This document shows positions 58,126 through 64,000 of a stretch of 64,000 bases of DNA, piece by piece. Position 1 is the first letter of the stretch. Every line of letters starts with the position of its first letter. The notes under the pieces were generated by a model. It made no database searches. It was not told where the DNA came from and saw nothing but the letters and a program-made list of their open reading frames with translations. This stretch comes from Bacteroidota bacterium (GTDB lineage Bacteria > Bacteroidota > Bacteroidia > Chitinophagales > LD1). The translations under genes and the position numbers were made by a program. The stretch covers positions 57,696 to 121,695 of the forward strand of contig CANJZE010000010.1 in assembly GCA_947479455.1 (NCBI GenBank). The letters run 5' to 3'.

Positions 58126-58545
58126 ATGACCAATTTAGAATTTACACTACGATTACTTACCGCACTTGTTGCTGGATTGATGATAGGTTTTGAAAGACAA
58201 TGGCATCATAAATCGGCAGGGTTAAGAACCAACACGTTGGTTTCAATTGGTGCTGCAGTCTATGTACTGTTATCAATCCTGTTTACCGAAAAAGGCACCG
58301 GTGATGTAACCCGAATTATAGGGCAGGTGGTTACAGGCATCGGATTTTTATGTGCTGGAATTATTTTCAAAGAAGGAATCAATGTGCACGGGCTTACTAC
58401 AGCGGTCACTGTTTGGTGTTGCTCGGCTGTAGGTTGCTTAGCAGGTGGCGGATATTTGATAGAAACCTTCATAGCCACTTTTGTAATTCTTGCTGTAAAT
58501 CTTTTCCTGAAACCTTTAGATGAGTGGCTTCAGCAGAGAAAATAA
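58126..58545 (+). CDS. MgtC/SapB family protein
   Basis: 'LVAGLMIGFERQWHHKSAGLRTNTLVSIGAAVYVLLS', 'GIGFLCAGIIFKEGINVHGLTTAVTVWCCSAVGCLAGGGY'. Confidence 0.92.
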   Translation: MTNLEFTLRLLTALVAGLMIGFERQWHHKSAGLRTNTLVSIGAAVYVLLSILFTEKGTGDVTRIIGQVVTGIGFLCAGIIFKEGINVHGLTTAVTVWCCSAVGCLAGGGYLIETFIATFVILAVNLFLKPLDEWLQQRK

Positions 58546-58546
58546 C

Positions 58547-59416
58547 CTATCCGGGTACATTTTTAAACAACCCTGCTGCATCGCGAACAAATTTCTCCAT
58601 AGAGCCTTTCTGGTAATCGAAAAACAAAAAGGGCTCAATTAATTCAAGTTCCATTAACAGAAATGTTCCGTCTTTTATTATGCCGTCAACGCGGGCATAG
58701 AGGATATCTCCTTTTATACACGATATAATTTTCTCTCCTGTTTCAATCAGTTTTGTATCGGCTTCAAATGATGTAGTTAATCCGCCAAATTCCGCCTGCA
58801 CTCTAAAATCGCCTGGCTTCGGCACTTTAAGCACCGAGTGCGAATACTGCCGGTTAAAAAACAGCATAGATATTTCGCCAAACTCATTTACCTCGGGCAT
58901 AAAAGGCTGTACTAATAATTCACATTCAGAAGCCATAGACGAAAACTCTTTTTCAATGGCAGGCAAATCCTTTGCTTCAAACAAACGGGTATGGTATGCA
59001 TTGGCCGAAACCGCAGGTTTAATCACCATTTTTTGCCAGCCTTTATTTTCAATAGCAGACAGGTTAAGCCGATTGGTCTTTTCAATAAAGACGGTCGGCA
59101 CTATCTCAATTCCGCTTTGCTCTAACTGCCTTAAGTAAAGCTTGTTTTGGTTTTTCCGAACCGCAGCCACAGGGTTAAGTGTGTAAATGTTTTTTGCTTC
59201 CAACATATTAAGCCAGCTGTCAAATTCAGCAGCATGCAAATGATAATCCCAAACGGAGCGAATAAGAACACCATTATAATTTTGCCATTCAACAGCCGGA
59301 TTATTCCAGATAACCGGTTCGGCAGAAATGCCGTGAGTATGAAACAAAGCTATCAGCGGTCTTTCGGTTTCAAACAGGTCAGGTTGCTTTTGGCAAGTGG
59401 CTATGGCGAGTTTCAT
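58547..59416 (-). CDS. ATP-grasp domain protein
   Basis: 'GVLIRSVWDYHLHAAEFDSWL', 'MVIKPAVSANAYHT', 'DFRVQAEFGG', 'ARVDGII...LMELELIEPFLFF'. Confidence 0.8.
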   Translation of the reverse strand: MKLAIATCQKQPDLFETERPLIALFHTHGISAEPVIWNNPAVEWQNYNGVLIRSVWDYHLHAAEFDSWLNMLEAKNIYTLNPVAAVRKNQNKLYLRQLEQSGIEIVPTVFIEKTNRLNLSAIENKGWQKMVIKPAVSANAYHTRLFEAKDLPAIEKEFSSMASECELLVQPFMPEVNEFGEISMLFFNRQYSHSVLKVPKPGDFRVQAEFGGLTTSFEADTKLIETGEKIISCIKGDILYARVDGIIKDGTFLLMELELIEPFLFFDYQKGSMEKFVRDAAGLFKNVPG

Positions 59417-59499
59417 TAGTTGCAAGAATATAAAATGGAAAAGACTTCTGATTACCGCGAGAATCTGTTCAGGTAGTCTTTAGAATTCATGTATGCCCT

Positions 59500-59528
59500 T
59501 TGAAAAAAACAAAAAGCGAATATATTTG
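59500..59528 (+). promoter_or_regulatory. Promoter of tRNA-Asp (TTG -N18- TAnnTTTG)
   Basis: ttg 59500-59502; tatatttg 59521-59528; tRNA begins at 59546. Confidence 0.7.
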
Positions 59529-59545
59529 CGCTCCCTTTGAAAGAA

Positions 59546-59619
59546 GGACCGGTAGTTCAGTTGGTTAGAATGCGTCCCTGTCACGGACGAGGTCGCGGGT
59601 TCGAGTCCCGTCCGGTCCG
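59546..59619 (+). tRNA. tRNA-Asp (anticodon GTC)
   Basis: ggaccgg...ccggtccg acceptor stem, anticodon loop ctgtcac, T-arm gcgggttcgagtcccgt. Confidence 0.96.
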
Positions 59620-59658
59620 CTTAAAGCCTCTCAATAAAATGAGGGGCTTTTTTGTTTT
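59609..59658 (+). repeat. Direct repeat copy 1: tRNA-Asp 3' end + terminator
   Basis: cgtccggtccgcttaaagcctctcaataaaatgaggggcttttttgtttt, identical to 60016-60065. Confidence 0.95.
59623..59658 (+). terminator. tRNA-Asp terminator
   Basis: aaagcctctcaataaaatgaggggctttttt. Confidence 0.8.
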
Positions 59659-59707
59659 TGAAGACCGATAGCCCTAAGTATTTCATTAAATTCGGGGGCT
59701 TTATTTT

Positions 59708-59920
59708 ATGCAGGAATACTACGTCTATATCATCAAGAGTAAAAAGGATAATTCATTTTATGTTGGACAGACGAATGATATTGAACGAAGGTTATTAGAA
59801 CATAATGCAGGACTTTCTTCTTATACTTCTTCCAAAGCACCATGGAATCTACATTATTTAGAAGAAGTGAACACTCGCGAAGAAGCAATGAAACGCGAGA
59901 TGTTTTTGAAGAAGCAATGA
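59708..59920 (+). CDS. GIY-YIG (URI domain) endonuclease family protein, C-terminally truncated
   Basis: 'YYVYIIKSKKDNSFYVGQTNDIERRLLEHNAGLSSYTSSKAPWNLHYLEEVNTREEAMKREMFLKKQ*'; the stop is created by a 29-bp tandem duplication. Confidence 0.85.
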   Translation: MQEYYVYIIKSKKDNSFYVGQTNDIERRLLEHNAGLSSYTSSKAPWNLHYLEEVNTREEAMKREMFLKKQ

Positions 59921-59939
59921 AACGCGAGATGTTTTTGAA
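59882..59939 (+). repeat. 29-bp tandem duplication
   Basis: gaagcaatgaaacgcgagatgtttttgaa x2 (59882-59910, 59911-59939). Confidence 0.97.
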
Positions 59940-60015
59940 GAAGCAACGCAATAGGAACTTCTATGAGAAAATTAAAAACATATAACTGTCTGCGGGTTCC
60001 CCCGAGTACTCGGGG

Positions 60016-60065
60016 CGTCCGGTCCGCTTAAAGCCTCTCAATAAAATGAGGGGCTTTTTTGTTTT
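60016..60065 (+). repeat. Direct repeat copy 2: tRNA-Asp 3' end + terminator
   Basis: Identical over 50 bp to 59609-59658; preceded by gcgggttc + palindrome ccccgagtactcgggg. Confidence 0.95.
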
Positions 60066-60154
60066 CTCCCGAAACCTAATAACAGCAAAATTTTCCTTTG
60101 TCCAGAGAAAGAGCTATGCGCACTTTCGCATCAACTAAACTCAAAACAATGAAA

Positions 60155-61708
60155 ATGAAATCTACACTTATCGCAGCGGTGCTTATTGCCTGTTGCCTTT
60201 TACCAACGCTTATTTATTCACAAGCAGGTTCGCTCGACCTTAGCTTCAACAGCACGGGTATTGTTACCACTGCTGTAGGCACAGGAGAAGACCAGGCGAA
60301 CGCAGTTGCTATTCAAGCCGATGGCAAAATTGTAGTGGTGGGAAACAAAGTTGCCGGCTTTAGCACCGATGTTTCTGTGATTCGATACAACGGCAATGGC
60401 TCTTTAGATAATACCTTCGGCACCGGAGGAAAAACGTTTACCGATTTCGGCACCTATGACGATAATGCCCGCGCAGTGGCTATTCAAACCGATGGCAAAA
60501 TTGTGGTGGCGGGTTATAGCACTATTGTTTCGAAACTCAACTTTACTATTGCGCGCTATCAAACCAACGGCTCTTTAGATTCTACTTTCGGCACTAATGG
60601 AAAACAGAATACTTCCATAGGAATTTATAATGATTATGCTACGGCAATAGCCATTCAAACCGATGGAAAAATTGTAGTAACCGGCTATACCCAAACCAAT
60701 GGAGCGAGTTACTTTACCGACTTTGCCATGGTGCGTTACGATACCAACGGCTCGTTAGATAATAACTTCGGCACAGGCGGAATTGTCACCACCGATTTCG
60801 GAAGTATTTTTGATTATGCCTTTGCGATTGCCTTGCAAACCGATGGCAAAATAGTATTGGCAGGAGAAAGTTCCACCAACCCTGGTGATGTTGATTTTGC
60901 CGTAGCCCGCTACAACACCGATGGAAACCTGGATACTACTTTCGACAGTGATGGAAAACTGATTACCGATTTCGGAGGGCACAATGACGAGGGCATGGGA
61001 GTAGGCATACAGACCGATGGCAAAATAGTAGTGGGAGGATTCACGAATGATAGTGTGACGGTAGCCGGTCTTTTTGCAGTTACTCGCTACAATACTAACG
61101 GAACGCTCGATACCACCTTCGACCACGATGGTCGGGTAAAAACAAATGTAGCCAACAATATTTCTGGAAGCAACGCCATGGTTATTCAACCCGATGGCAA
61201 AATAGTATTGGCGGGTTATAACCGGTTCCCTGGAGATTCTCAGGATTTTGCAGTAGTGCGCTATACGACCAACGGCAGCTTAGATACTTCCTTCGATGCC
61301 GATGGAAAAGTTTTGACCGATGTTGGCAGCACTACCGAAACTGCTCAGGCAATGGCATTGCAAACCGATGGAAAAATTGTAGTAGTGGGAACTACCAACA
61401 ACGGCAGTAACCTCGATGTGGCAATAGTGCGCTATGGTAATTTCGGAACGGTGGATGTGGCTGATGTTCCTGCTGCGCTTACCACCACAACGGTTTATCC
61501 AAATCCATTCTCGGGTGAACTGAAAATAAAAGGCACCACCGAAAAGGGAGAAATTATTTTGTTCGATGTTACAGGAAAAGAAATCATTCGCGAGAGAACA
61601 ACCGATGAGGAAACAAAAATAAATACTCAAAAAATAATATCGGGTTATTATGTGCTCAGCTACATAGAAGAAAACAGAACATCAAATACCAAGCTGCTTA
61701 AATTTTAA
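60155..61708 (+). CDS. Secreted delta-60 repeat (DUF5122) protein with T9SS type A sorting domain
   Basis: Seven 'Q(T/A/P)DGKIV' repeats with 'NGSLD.TFG..G' spacing; C-terminal 'VYPNPFSGELKIKGT...YVLSYIEENRTSNTKLLKF'. Start refined from 60098. Confidence 0.88.
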   Translation: MKSTLIAAVLIACCLLPTLIYSQAGSLDLSFNSTGIVTTAVGTGEDQANAVAIQADGKIVVVGNKVAGFSTDVSVIRYNGNGSLDNTFGTGGKTFTDFGTYDDNARAVAIQTDGKIVVAGYSTIVSKLNFTIARYQTNGSLDSTFGTNGKQNTSIGIYNDYATAIAIQTDGKIVVTGYTQTNGASYFTDFAMVRYDTNGSLDNNFGTGGIVTTDFGSIFDYAFAIALQTDGKIVLAGESSTNPGDVDFAVARYNTDGNLDTTFDSDGKLITDFGGHNDEGMGVGIQTDGKIVVGGFTNDSVTVAGLFAVTRYNTNGTLDTTFDHDGRVKTNVANNISGSNAMVIQPDGKIVLAGYNRFPGDSQDFAVVRYTTNGSLDTSFDADGKVLTDVGSTTETAQAMALQTDGKIVVVGTTNNGSNLDVAIVRYGNFGTVDVADVPAALTTTTVYPNPFSGELKIKGTTEKGEIILFDVTGKEIIRERTTDEETKINTQKIISGYYVLSYIEENRTSNTKLLKF

Positions 61709-61722
61709 TCGGAGACTTTGTT

Positions 61723-61757
61723 TACGCCACTGCCCGAAAGCTTAAGGCAGTGGCGTA
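61723..61757 (+). terminator. Rho-independent terminator
   Basis: tacgccactgcc-cgaaagcttaa-ggcagtggcgta followed by aaaatttt. Confidence 0.7.
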
Positions 61758-61807
61758 AAAATTTTAAAGGCAGGATCACAGTTGAACTGAGTGGCCGCTG
61801 TTCAAGT

Positions 61808-61884
61808 CCTCTCCTTTGTTTCATCCCGATTTTCTTATCGGGGCGGAGCGGATTTTGTTTCATCCCGTTTACGGGAAGGAGAGG
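61808..61884. repeat. Nested palindromic element (outer stem + two inner hairpins)
   Basis: cctctcctt ... aaggagagg enclosing cccgat..atcggg and cccgtttacggg. Confidence 0.6.
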
Positions 61885-62092
61885 TGGTATCTTCTCTTAA
61901 ACAAAATCCCCCAACCCTTTTTTTCTTTCGTCTACTTAAATATATTTGCGCTCCTTTTTAAAGAGTGGCTGATATTAGCTTCGAAATTATGCAAGCCGGC
62001 AGGCGCGAAATCGGACACAGTTCTCAACTCATTAAAGAGCGAAAAGTAGATAGACAATAGCAAATAGCAGAAGCAAAACCCTCAATTGGTTT

Positions 62093-62170
62093 TCATTCAC
62101 TATTCACTATTCACTATTTACTGTTCACCGTTTTTCTGTTGACTATTTACTATTCACTATTAACTATTCA
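62093..62170. repeat. Degenerate short tandem repeat (TATTCAC-like)
   Basis: attcactattcactattcactatttactgttcacc...gactatttactattcactattaactattca, immediately upstream of rpoC. Confidence 0.75.
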
Positions 62171-62174
62171 AACA

Positions 62175-64000
62175 ATGGCATCTTTCAGAAAAGAGAACGT
62201 TAAACGATTCGACTTCTCCAAAATCACCATCATGCTGGCATCACCCGATGCTATTCTTGGTCGCTCGAACGGAGAAATTAAAAAACCAGAAACCATCAAC
62301 TACCGTACGTACAAACCCGAAATGGAAGGTTTGTTTTGCGAGCGTGTGTTCGGGCCTACCAAAGATTACGAATGCTACTGCGGCAAGTACAAAAGAATTC
62401 GCTACAAAGGTATTGTGTGCGACCGTTGCGGTGTTGAAGTAACCGAAAAGAAAGTGCGCAGAGAGCGCATGGGTCACATCAAATTGACCGTGCCTATCGT
62501 GCATATCTGGTATTTCAAATCATTGCCAAACAAAATTGGTTACCTCTTGGGAATTTCTTCTAAGAAACTCGAGAGCATAATCTATTACGAGCGTTACGTA
62601 GTTATTCAGGCGGGTAAAGCGGCTGACGGAGTTGAACTTCAAACAGAAAAAGGACCCGAAGTAAAAAACGTGGCTTACCTCGATTTGTTGACCGAAGAAG
62701 AATACCTCTCGGCTTTCGAAAACGATGCGTTGAAGAACAACCACCTGTTGGAAGATACAGACCCTAATAAATTTATTGCCAAAATGGGTGCAGAAGCAAT
62801 GAAAGAATTGCTTTCGCGCATCAAATTGGATGAACTATCATACCAGCTTCGTCACGATGCGGCTAACGAAACTTCGCGTCAGCGTAAGGCAGAAGCCCTA
62901 AAGCGTTTGAGCGTAGTGGAAATGTTCCGCAGTGCAAACGAACATATCGAAAACCGTCCCGAGTGGATGGTGGTGCAGTTCCTTCCGGTTATTCCGCCTG
63001 AATTGCGTCCGTTGGTACCGTTGGATGGTGGACGTTTCGCATCATCAGATTTGAACGATTTGTACCGCAGAGTAATTATCCGTAACAACCGTTTGAAAAG
63101 ACTTTTGGAAATTAAAGCTCCTGAAGTAATTCTTCGTAACGAAAAACGTATGTTGCAGGAAGCCGTTGACTCTTTGTTCGACAATAGCCGCAAATCAAAC
63201 GCGGTGAAAGCAGAAGGAGGTCGTCAGTTGAAATCACTCAGCGATGTATTGAAAGGAAAACAAGGACGTTTCCGTCAGAACTTGCTCGGTAAACGTGTTG
63301 ACTACTCAGGTCGTTCAGTAATTGTTGTAGGACCCGAATTGAAATTACACGAGTGCGGATTGCCTAAAGATATGGCTGCCGAACTTTTCAAGCCGTTTAT
63401 TATTCGCAAGTTGATTGAGAGAGGAATTGTGAAGACGGTAAAGAGCGCGAAGAAACTCGTTGACAAAAAAGAACCGGTTATTTGGGATATTCTCGAAAAC
63501 GTATTGAAGGGACACCCGATTATGTTGAACCGTGCTCCTACACTTCACCGTCTTTCAATTCAGGCTTTCTTGCCTAAGTTGATTGAAGGTAAAGCGATTC
63601 AACTTCACCCTCTTGTTTGTACCGCGTTCAATGCCGATTTTGACGGTGACCAGATGGCGGTGCACGTGCCATTGAGCAATGCATCTATTCTCGAAGCACA
63701 GTTATTGATGCTCGCATCACATAACATTTTGAATCCTCAAAACGGAACTCCTATCACCCTTCCTTCTCAGGACATGGTTCTTGGTCTATACTATATGACC
63801 AAAGAAAAGAAGAGTACTAAAGAAGTGAAAGTGAAAGGACAGGGCTTGGCATTCTACAGTGTAGAAGAAGCAACTATCGCTTTCAACGAAGGCAAAGTTG
63901 AATTACATGCACCGGTAAGATGCCGTGTTCGATTGATTGAAGGCGGAAAACCCGTTTCTAAATTAATTGAAACTACACTCGGTCGTTTGTTATTCAATCA
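62175..64000 (+). CDS. rpoC: DNA-directed RNA polymerase subunit beta' (3' truncated by window edge)
   Basis: '[90 protein letters not shown]', '[14 protein letters not shown]'. Open to the window end, so absent from the ORF track. Confidence 0.97.
   Translation, partial: MASFRKENVKRFDFSKITIMLASPDAILGRSNGEIKKPETINYRTYKPEMEGLFCERVFGPTKDYECYCGKYKRIRYKGIVCDRCGVEVTEKKVRRERMGHIKLTVPIVHIWYFKSLPNKIGYLLGISSKKLESIIYYERYVVIQAGKAADGVELQTEKGPEVKNVAYLDLLTEEEYLSAFENDALKNNHLLEDTDPNKFIAKMGAEAMKELLSRIKLDELSYQLRHDAANETSRQRKAEALKRLSVVEMFRSANEHIENRPEWMVVQFLPVIPPELRPLVPLDGGRFASSDLNDLYRRVIIRNNRLKRLLEIKAPEVILRNEKRMLQEAVDSLFDNSRKSNAVKAEGGRQLKSLSDVLKGKQGRFRQNLLGKRVDYSGRSVIVVGPELKLHECGLPKDMAAELFKPFIIRKLIERGIVKTVKSAKKLVDKKEPVIWDILENVLKGHPIMLNRAPTLHRLSIQAFLPKLIEGKAIQLHPLVCTAFNADFDGDQMAVHVPLSNASILEAQLLMLASHNILNPQNGTPITLPSQDMVLGLYYMTKEKKSTKEVKVKGQGLAFYSVEEATIAFNEGKVELHAPVRCRVRLIEGGKPVSKLIETTLGRLLFN

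Larger units (their letters stand above)
59659..60065 (+). mobile_element. Putative minimal GIY-YIG/tRNA-3'-end mini-element
   Basis: Single GIY-YIG ORF bounded by 50-bp perfect direct repeats of the tRNA-Asp 3' end and terminator. Confidence 0.5.

Noticed and set aside
60155-61708. DNA-level repeats (attcaaaccgatggcaaaattgtagt) as a mobile repeat
   Set aside because: Explained by the in-frame delta-60 protein repeats of a single gene.
62241-63548. Minus-strand ORFs at the right end of the window
   Set aside because: All lie antisense to rpoC, which is open to the window edge and has diagnostic motifs.
1-64000. CRISPR array
   Set aside because: No regularly spaced direct repeats of 24-40 bp were seen; the only exact repeats are the 29-bp tandem and the 50-bp tRNA-end pair.

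Overview
64 kb of a Bacteroidota chromosome. Supporting signs are T9SS C-terminal sorting domains, PorP/SprF and OmpA-type T9SS/gliding-like proteins, TAnnTTTG promoters and a typical short Bacteroidota RpoD. Most of the window is ordinary: serS, pheS, purQ, panD, rpoD, HU, dsbD-like, tryptophan 2,3-dioxygenase, a biotin-dependent acyl-CoA carboxylase pair, TerC, MFS, M1 and M20 peptidases, one tRNA-Asp, and the 5' part of rpoC running off the right edge (absent from the ORF track because it has no stop in the window). The most interesting loci are: (1) two adjacent, translationally coupled, secreted paralogues (49796-55162) sharing a C-terminal domain with an invariant VHRGHS...GSCGG His/Cys pair at identical spacing, resembling a clan-CD (caspase-like) peptidase fold on a duplicated helical repeat domain; (2) a roughly 407-bp mini-element at tRNA-Asp, where a lone GIY-YIG nuclease ORF lies between two perfect 50-bp copies of the tRNA 3' end plus terminator, and where the nuclease is truncated by a 29-bp tandem duplication; (3) an mgtC N-terminal remnant upstream of an FAD oxidoreductase gene that is followed by an intact mgtC; (4) a surface protein whose C-terminus resembles phage tail-fibre polyglycine tips; and (5) several small palindromic or inverted-repeat intergenic elements. 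No CRISPR array, rRNA operon, prophage or transposase was seen. All assignments come from reading the sequence and family knowledge; no searches were run.
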